Origin: Loxodes magnus
Lineage: Eukaryota; Ciliophora; Karyorelictea; Loxodida; Loxodidae
Assembly: GCA_946699065.1 (NCBI GenBank)
Contig: CAMPDV010001554.1
Coordinates: 1-64,000, forward strand
Direction: 5' to 3'
DNA: 64,000 nt
Shown one piece after another: positions 1 to 11,729 of the stretch (position 1 is its first letter; each line of letters begins with the position of its first letter). The notes below the pieces were generated by a model. It did not search any database and had not been told where the DNA came from. It saw nothing but the letters and a program-made list of their open reading frames with translations. The translations under genes were made by a program, and so were the position numbers.

Positions 1-354
1 ACCTGAGTTTATTATTAAATTTAAAGAATTCTTTGTTCCAGTTTGTTTTCCTATTTCTTATGATTATTAATATTGTTTCTCAAGTAAAGACGTTATTAGT
101 TTTTCTAATTTTTCTACTTTATCAGTGAGGTATCTATTTTTTAAACAAAAACTTTTTTTATGACTTAGATAATATTTATATTTGAGTTTGTGTCTGAAGC
201 TTTTTTAATTCTGGATTTCCAAGTGGTTAATGTTCGTCATATCAATCATATTTCTCACTTTCACTCATTGTAATTATTTCGTTTTTTTTATTTTTTAGAG
301 AATTTTCCCTGTTTAAATGTTTTGTTCAAAGTTCTGTTATTTCTTAGAAGCCAT
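1..354 (-). CDS. KGF/ADxA family coiled-coil ORF, N-terminal part, runs off the window
   Basis: Reading the minus strand from an ATG at 354 with TAA/TAG as Gln and TGA as Trp gives a product starting MASKKQQNFEQN and continuing through a charged, Gln-rich stretch that includes LTDKVEKLEKLITSL, a likely coiled coil. The start was chosen because other family copies begin the same way (MASKKQKTFQQN at 25017). The motif TDKVExLE also occurs in the copy at 12.5-13.3 kb. No enzymatic motif is visible. The ORF leaves the window at base 1, so its C-terminal part with the ADxA motif is not seen. Function is unknown; the multicopy occurrence points to a mobile or repeat-borne gene rather than a single-copy host gene. 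Confidence 0.45.
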
Positions 355-371
355 TTTATATAATCATATAA

Positions 372-1610
372 TAATAATAAAATATTAAAGTGACAACACT
401 TTTTATTAGGATGCCAATAATTAGAGTTTTTAAAGGTTATTATTCTCATTAGATTTCATAGATGAATTCTTCTGAATTCTCTGGGTTATAAATTCTTATT
501 ATTTCCTAAATTTTTCATCTAGCTAAGGATTAGAAATCAAAATTGTACTATCATTTCCCAGATTTTCTTAGTGATTCCATAATCTTTGATCTTTCTAAAT
601 ATGAACTAAAATTTTTTCTCTAATTAGTCTTCCGTTTGGTATGCAGTAATTCCTAAATAATTTGTAAATATATCTTTCTATTTTTAAGTCTTACTTTGAT
701 TAAAGTATGTTGCAATTTCTTTTCTTGTGTCTATATTTTTTGCAGTGTCAGCATTCAAGTTTTCTTTATATGCAAAGACCTGAAGAAGAATTCTGTTTTT
801 CTCTTAACTCTGAATTAGTTAATTTTCTGATAAAAGTTTTATAATTCTCCTTTCAATAGTATTTAATTACGATTCCATATATTAGAAGAGACTAATATTA
901 AATTTTTATTTAGGTTCTATTCATTGATCAACTTGTTGATAGTTATCATAAAAGATTAAGTTTTTTATTTTAAATCTTAAACTTCTTTTGTTAGTTCTAA
1001 TTGTCCAATTTTAGCATGAAGAAATCATTACTTAAGTCTTGCTAATTATTAGGTTTTGTTGGAGAGATCAGTTATTTCTTAGGAGCATTTTATTTTATAA
1101 TTAATAATAAAATTTAAATTAAAAAAGGATATCTAAAGAAGAGAGAAAAGGTTTAGTCTCTTAATAACTTATAAATAAAACTTTGTAAAGAATTTATTTT
1201 ATGAAATGTTAATTTAAATAGATTCATTATAAGTTATAACTATTTTGAGAGAAGATAATACTCTTAATAAGCATTAATTTTAAATTTTTCTATTTATTAT
1301 TATTTTTATTTAAATATAAGTAATCTTAAAAATGTTATATAAATCATTTTTATTATTTAATTAATTTTAAATTATCATGCTATGTGCATTCAAACTGATT
1401 AAGCATTTTAATAATATTTAAGATCAAAATATTAAATATCTTGCTTTATTTTCATTTATAGAGATTAAAATTTAAAATAAAGTATAATATTTAAGAAGTA
1501 AATTACTTTAAAACTAAAATACAGTCTTTAAATTCTTTTAAAGGATATTAAATTTAGAGTAATAATATATTAAAGTAAGTAGAGTTAATAAAAGCTTTTT
1601 AAATTAGAAC
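372..1610. repeat. About 1.2-kb dispersed repeat, copy 1 (partner at 44205-45445)
   Basis: The segment aligns by eye, with few substitutions and small indels, to 44205-45445 in the same orientation. Both start near 'aatattaaagtgac' and end near 'attaaatttaga' followed by divergent sequence. It contains a minus-strand KGF/ADxA ORF and an AT-rich 3' half. The near identity implies a recent copy. Confidence 0.85.
400..1088 (-). CDS. KGF/ADxA family coiled-coil ORF, copy 2
   Basis: The minus-strand ORF from the ATG at 1088 starts MLLRNNWSLQQNL, like the 25017 copy after its first residues, and contains the family core NADTAKNIDTRKEIATYF, a charged segment, then a tail with DSTILISNPQLDEKFRK. The reading appears to change frame between the ADxA core and the tail, so this copy may be broken or need a tiny intron. 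A near-identical copy is at 44240-44926. It lies inside the 1.2-kb dispersed repeat. No function is recognised; family membership is the only supported statement. Confidence 0.45.
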
Positions 1611-2690
1611 AATTAAATTATCTTATTTATAAAATTTAATTTGTAAGAAATGTAGCTTAAATGTTTTAAATTATTAACTAAATCTTTTAACGTACTCTTT
1701 AATATATTTCCTAGTATAAGAAGTTGATAATAAGACTTAAAAGATAGAAAATAATTATAAAATAATATTAAAATAGTTTTTTATTTAATAGGGTATTTGA
1801 CATTCTAAACCTAATAAAAAGAGTTCTTCAATATAAAAAAATAAATAAAAAATTTAGTTAAATTTTAAACTAAAAGAGCTTTTAACACCTTTATTTGCAA
1901 GGATTGGTTCTTTCAATTATAGAAAATAGTAAATGTTATTTAAATCTCATCTTAATATCATCGTTTTCATTACTTTTGCTATATTCTCATCTTTATTTCT
2001 CCCTTTTTTTTCTAAAATTATTGCTTAATTTTTCTATTACTAAAAAAATAAATAAATATTAAAAATAAAATAAAATAAAATTCTAAGAGAGATATTAATA
2101 TTTGCAAAAGTTAAAAAAATAAGAATATAGCATAAAAGACAAAAATATTAAAGTTATTACTAAAGATAGAAATTTATATATATATCTAAGAAGTAAAAAA
2201 AATTTAGTTAAGCAAAACAAAATTAAGAGAATATAGTTCGAATATTTACAGTTAATAGAGAAGATATTATATAAATAAAAGCTTAAATAAGTAAATAGTA
2301 TGATAGAAATAAAAAATAAAATGTATTTAAAGAATAGTTATAATTAATTAAAGACATTTTTAGTAAATATCTATTTATTCAAATTAGCTTAAAAATTAAA
2401 AGTGCTTTATTCTAAGTTGTTAATAAGTTCTCAAGAATTTTGGCTTCCAGAATTTGCTAAAAAAGTTTAATTTTTTGATTCTTGACTTGACTATTATTAA
2501 ATTTGAAATGTTTTATTCAGGAATAATCTCAAGATAATTTTCGTTCTAACTTAAATTTTATTTTTCTTGATTGCTGTTTAAAATAATTTCTAGTACTTTT
2601 TCTTTTAAATTTATTAAATCAATTACTCTGTCAATATTTGGTCTCTCGTTCGGATTTTGATGCCAACATTTACAAATTAAACCCGAAAAT
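1330..2690. repeat. Left arm of a large inverted duplication (partner 18290-20730)
   Basis: The sequence is matched in reverse complement by 18290-18989 plus 20025-20730. The match covers the 3' end and C-terminal tail of a kinase copy, its AT-rich downstream flank, a LINE-like 3' tail at about 1865-1995 and the block containing 'tcatgctatgtgcattcaaact'. The left arm lacks the 1.03-kb insertion present in the right arm and so preserves its empty target site near 1990-2000. Confidence 0.8.
1865..1995 (-). repeat. Shared retroelement 3'-end sequence, copy 1
   Basis: The stretch with 'ctaaaagag', 'tgcaaggattg' and 'ttcaattatag' recurs at 20030-20160 (opposite orientation), 20880-21030 and, as the 3' untranslated part of the intact LINE, at 45477-45600. 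This makes it a probable LINE-recognised 3' end. A stem-loop role is possible but not demonstrated. Confidence 0.6.
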
Positions 2691-3420
2691 CATTTTGGAC
2701 AATTCTAAGGAATATCTTCTCTCTATCCCTATTGAACTTTTGCTATTACCACTTCATCTAGAGTTTCTTCCCAAGGAATCTTTCTCGAAGCTATTTCTCA
2801 AAACACCATCCCTAATGAATAAATATCTGATTATTTACTATATCTAGGGTTTTTCTCTAATATCTCTGGAGCCTTAAATCTTAAAGTCCCCACTTATTCT
2901 TAGTTGTTTAATGTTTTGGATTCTCTCTTAAGATATGAAAAACCCAAAATCACAAATCATAGCTCTATTTTATTAATCCAAAATAACATTCTTACTCTTT
3001 AAATCTCTATGTAAAATATTTTTATTATGAAGATACTAAAGACCTTAAGTTATATCGTAAGCAATTTAAAATCTTGTATTTCATAAAATTTCTTAGTTAC
3101 TTTATAAAAATTCAACAAGAGAACATTTTCCCATCTCAAGTATCAATGAATAAGGCGAAAGACGGAATCCATAAAGCTTTAATATGTTTTCATGATATAG
3201 CTCTGATAATAATTAAACTTCTCTTAAAATTCTTCTATGCTTTTATACTTAATTCTGGTTAAATAATTCTTTTATAGCTACATCTTATTAGTTCTTTTTC
3301 CTTTTCAAACAGTTCCAAATGTTCCTTTTCCTAATTTTTCTAAAGTAACAATATTTTGATTATAATTTTTTTTGATTCTCATAAAAAGGTCTTTAGCTCT
3401 TCATTATATTTTCCTTTAGC
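2600..3420 (-). pseudogene. TKL-like protein kinase copy A, broken
   Basis: On the minus strand the kinase signatures appear in order: a glycine-rich loop (GKGTFGTVWKG, near 3330), the lysine region, HRDLKS near 3010, SDFGLS and the C-terminal end CKCWHQNPNERPNID near 2640. Gln codons are TAA/TAG and the Trp of the loop is TGA. One base is missing just after the glycine loop relative to copies B and C, so N-lobe and C-lobe are in different frames. The downstream tail (IDLINLKEK and a Gln/Asn-rich stretch) is almost the same as in copy E at 18.4 kb because both lie in the inverted duplication. It is first of three tandem minus-strand copies. Probably a pseudogene. Confidence 0.75.
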
Positions 3421-3439
3421 CTCTTATAATTTAGTTATA

Positions 3440-4175
3440 ATTTTCTTCTATATTTGGTCTCTCTTTTGGAATTTGATGCCAACAGTTTTTAAATTAATCT
3501 AGAAAATAATTATGGACATACCCCAGGAATATCTTCTCTTTCTCCTTACTTTACTTATTTTATTATCTTTTATTCTTACATGTTTTCTCAGGGTATTTTT
3601 CTTGAAGCTATTTCTCAAAATAATATCCCTAGTGAATATATGTCTGACTCTTTGCTATATCTAGGGTTTTTCTCTAATATTTCTGGAGCCATATATTTTG
3701 TAGTTCCTACTTATCTTTAATCACGTAACAGATTTTTATTCATTCTTGATATATGAAAGGCCAAAATCACAAAGCATAGCTCTATTTTCTTGACTCAAAA
3801 TAACGTTTTTACTTTTTTAAATCTCTATGCAGAATGTTTTTATTATGTAAGTACTAAAGACCTTAAGTAATATCATAAGCTATTTAGAATCTAGTATTTC
3901 AAGTAATTTCTTCTTTACTTTATAAAAATTCAAATAGAGAACATTTTCCAAGCTCAAGTATCAAACAGTAAGGAGAAACACAAATTCCATAAAGCTTTAT
4001 TATATTTTAATTCTTTAGTTTAGAACAAATTTCAAACTCTTATAGAAAAGTTTGAGTTGCTTCTTTACTTAAAACCTTATTAATATAATTCTTTTATAGC
4101 TACTTCTTATTAGTTCCATTTTCCTTTTCAAACTATTCCAAAAGCTCCTTATCCAATTCTATCACTTTTAGAAAA
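3440..4175 (-). pseudogene. TKL-like protein kinase copy B, broken
   Basis: Minus-strand kinase domain in tandem with copies A and C. A full N-lobe start is readable (GQGAFGIVWKGKW, then QEVAIKE with the catalytic Lys) near 4170-4090, followed by a C-lobe with HRDLK near 3830 and CWHQNP-type residues near 3480. Several small indels separate these blocks, including an extra A after the HRD motif, and the C-terminal part is the most diverged of the three tandem copies. It should be regarded as a decayed copy. The spacing between copies A, B and C is about 0.8 kb, which fits unequal crossing over or gene-cluster expansion. Confidence 0.7.
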
Positions 4176-4259
4176 ATCTTTATTATTAATTACTTTAATT
4201 TATTATTAGTTTAATATTGGTCTATTACTATTTATTGCCATCTCTAATATTTCAATTAT

Positions 4260-4995
4260 TATTTCTTCAATATTTGGTCTCTCTTTTGGATTTTGATGCC
4301 AACATTTACAAATTAAATCCGAAAATTATTGAGGACAATCCTAAGGAATTTCTTATCTCTATCCCTTTTGAACTAATACTATTACCACTTCATCTAGATA
4401 TTCTTCCCAAGGAATCTTTCTCGAAGCTATTTCTCAAAACACCATCCCTAATGAATAAATATCTGATTATTTACTATATCTAGGATTTTTCTCTAATATC
4501 TCTGGAGCCTTAAATATTAAAGTCCCCACTTATTCTTAATAACTTGATGTTTTAGATTCTCTCTTAAGATATGAAAAACCAAAATCACAAATCATAGCTC
4601 TATTTTATTAATCCAAAATAATGTTCTTACTCTTTAAGTCTCTATGTAAAATATTTTTATTATGAAGATACTAAAGACCTTGAGTTATATCGTAAGCAAT
4701 TTAAAATCTTGTATTTCATAAAATTTCTTAGTTACTTTATAAAAGATCAAATAGAGAATATTTTCCCAGCTCAAGTATCAATGAATAAGGAGAAATACAA
4801 AATCCATATAGCTTTACTATGTTTTCATGATTTAAACCTTACATAATTTATACTTCTTTAATGAATTCTTCTTAAGGCATTCTAACTTAAATTTTGGTTA
4901 AATAATTCTTTTATAGCTACTTCTCTGTTATTTCACTCTCCTTTTCAAATTTCTCCATACGCTCCTAAACCAACTATCTATTTTTTAACAAAACT
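4260..4995 (-). pseudogene. TKL-like protein kinase copy C, broken
   Basis: Minus-strand kinase domain: glycine loop GLGAYGEIWKGEW near 4985-4940, EVAIKELF with the catalytic Lys, helix C (EEFIKEVQIM), NHENIVKLYGF, HRDLKS near 4655, the APEI segment near 4505 and CWHQNPKERP near 4290. At least one frame change lies between the catalytic Lys strand and helix C. The family looks TKL-like (Raf/Dictyostelium-type, 'IVKLYGF' and 'ERPNI' ends), a judgement from motifs only. A detached N-terminal piece of the same protein type lies just upstream at 5150-5375. Confidence 0.7.
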
Positions 4996-5149
4996 TAGAG
5001 TTTTATCTAATTAGATATTTTTATTGCTTGGTAATGCTTCATTAATTATGTTTTACTAGGTATTAGGCATTATTTAAGGTTATGGTTAGAAACTTTAATA
5101 TATTAGGGATTGATTATAAACACTAATTTTATTAGCAACTTTCGCAGCA

Positions 5150-5375
5150 AAAAAAAACGATAAAAATCTTTAGTGGTTCCACAAATACCACTGTTACCTT
5201 TTTATGAGGGGTTTGTGATATTCTCTATTTTTATAGAATCCTGTCGTTTTCTATCTACAAAAATATCCTATTTCCTATCTAAATTCTTGTATTTCTTTTT
5301 CCAAAGGAAGATTAGATTTAAGCATCTATCACAAGTCATTCATTTTAAGAGATTTAAATTTTATTTGTTTAAGTA
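5150..5375 (-). pseudogene. Kinase-family N-terminal zinc-binding segment, fragment
   Basis: On the minus strand this reads LKSNLPLEKEIQEFRQEIG, then FC, a TTGFYKNREY block, WNH and, one base out of frame, FCCESC. It matches the N-terminal part of kinase copy E (residues about 10-69). The shared Cys/His spacing (one C, then H, then CC-x2-C) suggests a zinc-binding module specific to this kinase family. A run of nine or more T bases marks the frame change. It may belong to copy C, separated by about 150 bases of diverged sequence. Confidence 0.6.
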
Positions 5376-5379
5376 AATA

Positions 5380-7380
5380 ATTTTAAAACTAAATGTTTCA
5401 ATTAAGACTTAAAAGCTATCTAAGATAAACTGCAGCTGAAGATAATTTGTATTATAAGTTTTATTGTAATGTCTTTCAGTTGCTGAATATACTTTTGATT
5501 GGTATTTTTGTTTATATAATTTCTAGATGCTTATTAAATATTTTATACTTAAAGAATTAAGCTTTATAGTTATATAGCTATATGTGTTTTTTTACATAAA
5601 CGAAGAGCTATCTTAATTACTAAAGGCTTAACATAATATTTTTAGCTTATAATTTTTCTTTTATTCTAATATTTCCTTTTTAAGGAACCAAATAGTTACT
5701 AAGGATTTTATCTGAATCTCTAGTTTTATAATTTAATTTATAGTTCTGAACAAAGGCTTAATTAATAATTAATAGTCTTTATTTGTTTTTACCATTTTCT
5801 ATATAGCTAATAAAGATGCTTTTAGAACCTCCCAACTGATTAATCTTGGTTCACAGCCTTTTTCTTTTCATATTTCTATTTATAGTTTGATTTGTTTGCT
5901 AGCATTATTAGAAAGTACTAACTAGATAAATAATATAGATATATTGCTAACAATTTAGCTTATTTTCCTTTTATTGATATACACTAAAGTTGAATAGTCT
6001 CCTTTAATATCTACTTATCTTACATATCTCAAATTATTTATTTCAGTCATAAACAGATTCAGTCATTCAAAAGCTCTTCCTAAAGACGATATTTACTAAC
6101 TTTTTTGAGTCTAAATTATATAAAATATGCAAAGGCTGTAAATCAAGCAAATCAACGCTTCAAAGGTGAAGGTAGTTTTAATTATATACTAAAAGACTTT
6201 AAATAAACAGGGCCAAAATATCTCCTTTATTCTAAGGTTAAAGAAAAAGAGAGAAATTTGAACATCTAATTAAGTTATTTTTCCAAACTAAGCAGTCTTA
6301 AATACTCTCTAACAAAGTTAAAAGTATACTAAAGATAGAAATTAAACTAAGATTTAAATTATGCTTTCAAGTTTTTAATAAGAGGGGTAAGGTAGTAAAA
6401 TTATAAAGTTAAGTGTTAAATAATAAGGAAATTAGTTGATAGCATTAAGAGGCACTATGAAAGGTTTAATAATAGTTAAAGCTTTAAATCTAAAAATTGG
6501 ATTTTAGAAGATATATAAAAAAGAATAATATGATTATAATGAGATGCTTATAAGTGAAGTAATTTTAATGCTAAAACTCTCCATTTTTTATAATTAAATC
6601 CAAAGAAGAAAAAGTTAAATTTAAGTTTAGCTTTCATTGCTTCTAGTAAATTTGATTCTGTAATATTTTAATTTTATTAAATGAAGTTAGATATAAAAAA
6701 GATCTTCAGATTTCGAAAAAGGCTAAGCTTTATGAAGTAAATTTAATAAATAATTTAAATAGAAATGAGCATACTTATCTATCTTTATTCTGAAAGCTAA
6801 TTAACTCAAGAACGCTAAAATAATTCAATCATAAAAGGATTAAACTGTCTCTGAATCACACTAGATGGATATAATATAAGAAAAGATATTCAATAAATAA
6901 ATCATAAAATCAGGAAACCTAAAAGTGACTTAAAAATTAGTATAATATAATACAATCAAAAACTACCGAATGCATCTAGTTAAACTGAAAAGGAGAGATT
7001 AAGTTAAAAAATTTTAAAGAAGAGTAACTATAAAAATTATATAACTTAATAGTAGGGAAAAACTAGCATCACTTGGCTACGAATTTAAGCAGAAACATAA
7101 ATAATATACCTTTTACAGCAAGCCTTTCAAAAATAAACTTGAAGAAAGCTTAAGCAAGAGGAAAAAATGAAATTCCATCCAATTAAATAATATGAACATA
7201 TCATTTATTTAAATTGCTTATTTAACTCAAGATTGTATCTTAAGAAAATTGAAGCAGAATAATTTGAGTTCCATATAAAAGGATAATAAATTAAATAATT
7301 GTTGATAATTTTATCTCAGATTCACAAAAATAAGGAAAAAGATGTTACGAAAGCTGTTCTTTAATGGTAACTGTATTTAA
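5380..7380. other. No gene recognised
   Basis: AT-rich sequence between kinase copies. Some Gln/Lys-rich translations exist in the plus direction near 6.8-7.3 kb and could be the decayed N-terminal part of kinase copy D, but no conserved motif supports this. Confidence 0.4.
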
Positions 7381-7389
7381 AAGTAGAAT

Positions 7390-8110
7390 TTTAGTAAAAA
7401 TGATATTAGCCTAAGAGTAGCTATAAAAGAATTATATTAATAAGGTTTAAGTTAGTAAGTTAAAGAAGAATTTTTAAGAGAAGTTTAATTATTATCAGAG
7501 CTATATCATGAAAACATAGTAAAGCTATATGGATTTTGTATTTCACCTTATTCATTGATACTTGAGCTGGGAAAATGTTCTCTATTTTAATTTTTATAAA
7601 GTAAAGAAGAAATTACTTGAACTACAAGACTTTAAATTGCTTACGATATAGCTTAAGGTCTTTAGTATCTTCATAATAAAAATATTTTAGATAGAGATTT
7701 GAAAAGTAAGAACATTATTTTGGATCAAGAAAATAGAGCTATGATTAGTGATTTTGGTCTTTCACGAATTAAGAGAGAATCTAAAACATCAAGTTATTAA
7801 GAATAAGTGGGGACTTTAGGATTTAAGGCTCCAGAGATATTAGAGAAAAACCCTAGATATAGTATATAATCAGATATTTATTCATTAGGGATGGTGTTTT
7901 GAGAAATAGCTTCGAGAAAGATTCCTTGGGAAGAAACTCTAGATTAAGTGGTAATATTATAAGTTCAATAGGGATGGAGAGAAGATATCCCTTAGGATTG
8001 TCCTCAATTATTTTCGGATTTAATTTGTAAATGTTGACATCAAAATCCAAAAGAGAGACCCAAATATTGAGTAAATTATTATGATTTTATTAGATGCAAT
8101 AATATAATTA
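7390..8110 (+). pseudogene. TKL-like protein kinase copy D, catalytic His lost
   Basis: A plus-strand kinase domain begins at LRVAIKELYQQG (catalytic Lys present, glycine loop not recognisable), then helix C EEFLREVQLLSEL, ENIVKLYGF, GLQYLHNKNI, DRDLKSKN where family members have HRDLKSKN, SDFGLSRIK, KAPEILEKNPRY, GMVFWEIASRKIPW (W from TGA) and CKCWHQNPKERP. An extra base near 8058 breaks the frame at the conserved RPNIE end. Loss of the HRD histidine, loss of the glycine loop and the frameshift argue for a pseudogene, although HRD-His substitutions do occur in real pseudokinases. The spacing to neighbours does not suggest an operon. Confidence 0.72.
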
Positions 8111-9069
8111 AAGGAAGTAAGACCACAGGAAGAATAAAATTTTAGTTAAAACTAAAGTTACTTTTAAAACTAGAATATTCAATAATAGTTAAACTGAGGA
8201 TAACAACAAAATGAATCAGAAATCCTTTAATTTTAGCCAAGTTATAAAAATATATATAAATAGTGAAGCTAAAGCACTTATTTACATTTTAGAATTAAAA
8301 TAAAAATATTTAAGTTTAGATATATTAAAAGGCTTTTTCTATTAGCTTTCTTGGTATTGTTATATGCTAAAGGCATATTTCATAATTAAAATTATTCTAA
8401 GTTTTATAACTAAATTATTTAAATTTTGGCTATTAAAGATCTCCTAAATGATGTTTCTTAAGCTACTAACTATCCTTATAAGCATTTATTTTAAGAAAAG
8501 ATATGAAGTCACAATTGGTTCAAATAGATAATAAAATTCTTAATTGTAATCATTTGAATATTTTTATCTTCATTTATGCCTTTTAAGCTTTAATCACCCC
8601 AAAAACTAAATATTTCTCTTACATTCATTTCTGAAACTGTGAAACCTAATAATAGAATGGAATGATAATACACTATTTATTTTCTAGGTTATCATTAAAG
8701 AAGCCTTTTTAATTAAGAGAGTGGATTCTGAGTAGTGTCAACATTCATCATTCATAAAAATAAAGTATATTCTTAAATATTTTTTAGTAGCTTATGATGC
8801 TTATTGAGTAATTGAGATTTAACTAAAATTAATTTAGAATCTAATACAATAAGTTTATAATAAAAGCTAAGATACACACATATTTCAATTATTTAAAGTA
8901 AGCTATTTTCCCTAAGAGTATTAAAAGATTGCTATAAGTATTACAATCTTAAATAAATTAAAGCATTTTAAATGTATTTTTCATTCCTTTTTCTCTAAAA
9001 AGAAGAATTAATATAAATCCTCAATGAATATAGAAGAGCTATTATTTTTTTAGTGCATTGCTCAATTTT

Positions 9070-9345
9070 TCATATCTCAAGCAGAAAACTTTCCAAGTTA
9101 AAGTATTAAGCAGTAACAACTTAAGAAAACTTCATAAAGATTAATTACATTTTCATGATTTAAGTTTTACATAATTTAAGCTTATCTAGTGGATTCTCCA
9201 TGTGTTTCATTACTAAAATTTACGTTAAATAATTCTTTTATCGCTACTTCTTATTAGTTCCATTCTTCTTTTCAAACTTCTCCGTATCCTCCTTAACCAA
9301 TTTAATCTTCTTTAATAATTATCTTTTAATTGCTTACACGTTTAT
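9070..9345 (-). pseudogene. TKL-like protein kinase N-lobe fragment
   Basis: The minus strand encodes IGQGGYGEVWKEEWNQQ and EVAIKELFN, a textbook glycine loop and catalytic-Lys strand with TGA as Trp, then QIMQNLNHENVINLY. The similarity ends near 9070 and no C-lobe follows. It is the best preserved glycine loop in the window but a truncated copy. Confidence 0.7.
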
Positions 9346-9745
9346 AAAATTATATTATATTTCCTGTACAAAAAAAATTGAAAAAACCCGGGAATCTAAA
9401 CCTTAAATTCTAGCCTAATAGATAAATCTTAAGTCTCAATTAACAAACAAGAACCAAGAATTCAAAAAGATAACTCTACTCCTGTTTAGGATAGGGAAAT
9501 ACTGAATTTCCTAACAAACTTAAAAAACTTGAGAAACCCCATGAGCAAGACATTATTTAACTTTATTCCTTAATTAATAAAATTAATACAGAAATTTAAA
9601 CTCTCAAGGTAGTAAACTAGTATCTTAAGCTTCTTTTGTAAGATAAAAAAAGAAAGATAAAGGCTAGGTAAAATTAATTTTTGCTTTAAATTGAAGCATT
9701 ATCTTCCAATTTTGTATTGATAGAAAATAATCAAGCAGCAAATCC

Positions 9746-10227
9746 ATGGAAAATTGAAGAAAATGTTCAATTACTAATAAAAAACACTAACCTCAAATAG
9801 ATAAGATGGAAATTGATTAAAAAATTTAAACACAATAAAAACTTTACTTCAAACTATTAAAAAACGTTACTATTGTTGTCAAAAGACTAGACATTAATGG
9901 AGATAATGTCTAAAGTGAAGAAGAGTACTTGAGCAGCACCGAAAATAATTTGGAACATCAAGGAGACTATATTGGAACTGATTTGGAGGTATTTATAGAA
10001 AGAAGCCTGTATTAATAGACTCAAGTGTGACATTATTTAAACAGGATCTTGGTAATTAATAATATCAAAATAAATAACTACAAAAGGACAACGATGACCT
10101 TAGAATTTATTTAGAGAAGCTGGAGAAAAATTACAAGAAGAGGGAAGAACAATTCTATTAGCTTATTGGGGATAAAGAAGAATTATCTCGGTTTGAGATT
10201 GATTCAGATGAAGATATGTACAATTGA
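9746..10227 (+). CDS. Hypothetical acidic coiled-coil protein, one 20-nt intron
   Basis: From the ATG at 9746 (MENWRKCSITNKK) the frame runs through LLKNVTIVVKRLDINGD and an acidic Ser/Glu region to 10024. Removing a 20-nt segment 10025-10044 (GTGTGA...AAACAG) joins it exactly to the frame that continues DLGNQQYQNKQLQKDNDD, LEKLEKNYKKREEQF and ends FEIDSDEDMYN followed by TGA at 10225-10227. The spliced length is 153 codons plus stop. The intron is inferred only from the GT..AG ends and frame restoration; the donor is not the usual GTAAGT type. No domain is recognised. The middle is probably coiled coil and the C-terminus is strongly acidic. It is not obviously repeated in the window, so it may be a real host gene. 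Confidence 0.5.
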
Positions 10228-10683
10228 GTGATGAATATAAAAACTTTTATTGCCTTAATTTTAGGAAGTGTTTCCTCTAATTAAAGATGATCCTAACCCT
10301 TTTAGTTAAATTAATTAATATTTTCTTACGATTCTTAACTAATATTAAACTCTTGTTTGCTCTAGATTTTAAATATTTTACTATTAATTTAAGATTTTTA
10401 TGCTCATAATTTTGTTAGCCCTTCTCACACAGACTTAAAAAGATATATCGAAGACAAAGTACTTAACTTTTTTACGTTAATTATAATAATTTTATAAAAT
10501 TAAAATACCCATTATTTAATCATTTTTCTAAGTTATATTTTTAAGTGCTACTTAAAAGCTTTACTCTTTTCTTAATTTACTTATTTTTGATAGGAGAATT
10601 GTTTATTTTATATCCTTTTATATATATATAAAGTCTATAATAAAAACATTAAGAAAAGCAATTTAAAATTTCAGATAAAAAAT

Positions 10684-11720
10684 ATGTCAGGGTTCAAAAA
10701 AGGATTTTACGCGGCTCCCAAAAAGGCACGAGTTAACGACATACTAGAAAGGCTAGAACCAAGAAAAGGATACAAAAAAGATCACCTATCAGGATAAATT
10801 TCCCATATCTGAAGAAAAACCTAGGAAATAAGCTAAAAATCTAATGCGGAAATTTCGAATCTAATCACATAATAGTACATAAGCTACGATTAGTTGATTA
10901 AAGTGGCGCTGGACCTCCATGAAGAGGCCAAAAAGCCGAAGAAAGACAATAAGAAGTTAATGGAAAAACTTGAACTTGCAGAGGAAATAGAATCAAGAGT
11001 CATGACCTGAGAAAGAGACCTTAACGCATTTTGAAATATTTTGCAAGACCAGAACAATTAATCATAACACTAACAATAGAAGCAGAAAGAACTAGTCAAG
11101 AAAATAAAAGAAAATAAAAAAAATAAAAAACTAGAAGAAAATTGCAGCGTTAAATGGACCTAAAAGTATAGAAAAAATGCCCCAATGATTATCTAAGGAG
11201 AAACGAAATCAAGATTAAAACCTAAAAGAGAATCAAAAAGATGCTATTAAAGTAACTCTTGAATGCATCTATGGAAAAGATGCTAGAAATTTCAAAAGTT
11301 TAAATAAGAATACTGAAACTACTAGAAGAAGTTGGAAAATAGAAAGAAGATACAATTAAAACTAAAAAGAGAATGATTATATTGCAATATTTTTGGAAAA
11401 ATATGCAAGATTAAAGATACTCTATAGTCGAATGGATACCTCAGTGATTTTATATAGCAAGGATAATAGTTATAGAAGCATTTAAACATTTATATTTAGA
11501 CTCTAAAGTAATCTAGAGATTGGCGGGAAAGAGGATGAAATACCTCCAAGAACGCCAAACATTTAATTTTTTATTTGTAAAATTTTCAGTTAAATACAAC
11601 GGCCAAAGGCCGCTTAAAAAATTGACAAAATCACATTTGGGTAGATTCAAAACACGGTAATCTTTAGTAAAAGGCGAAAGATTAAAGCGTTATGCTATGA
11701 ATCTTGTGATATGTTAATTA
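10684..11720 (+). CDS. KGF/ADxA family coiled-coil ORF, copy 3
   Basis: The plus-strand ORF starts MSGFKKGFYAAPKKARV at 10684, sharing the KKGF start with copies at 20.0 kb and 13.3 kb. A long charged coiled-coil region (LDLHEEAKKPKKDNKKL, EEIESRVMTWERDLNAFW with TGA as Trp) follows. From about 11260 the better reading is in another frame (MEKMLEISKVQIRILKLL, YSIVEW), which aligns with VVEW in the 40-kb copy. One frame change therefore lies near 11150-11260. The ORF ends around a perfect GC hairpin CGGCCAAAGGCCG at 11600-11612. Function unknown. Confidence 0.5.
11600..11612. other. Perfect GC hairpin at the 3' end of a family unit
   Basis: CGGCC AAA GGCCG is a 5-bp perfect stem with a 3-nt loop in otherwise AT-rich DNA. 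Comparable small GC hairpins lie at the 3' ends of other copies (19018-19027, 24147-24159). Confidence 0.5.
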
Positions 11721-11729
11721 AAACTCTTT

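Noticed and set aside
2638-2847. Plus-strand ORF with IYKLNPKIILDN and repeated at 4217-4483 and on the minus strand at 7853-8050
   Set aside because: It is the antisense of the conserved kinase C-lobe (CWHQNPKERP and preceding residues); recurrence reflects the kinase copies.
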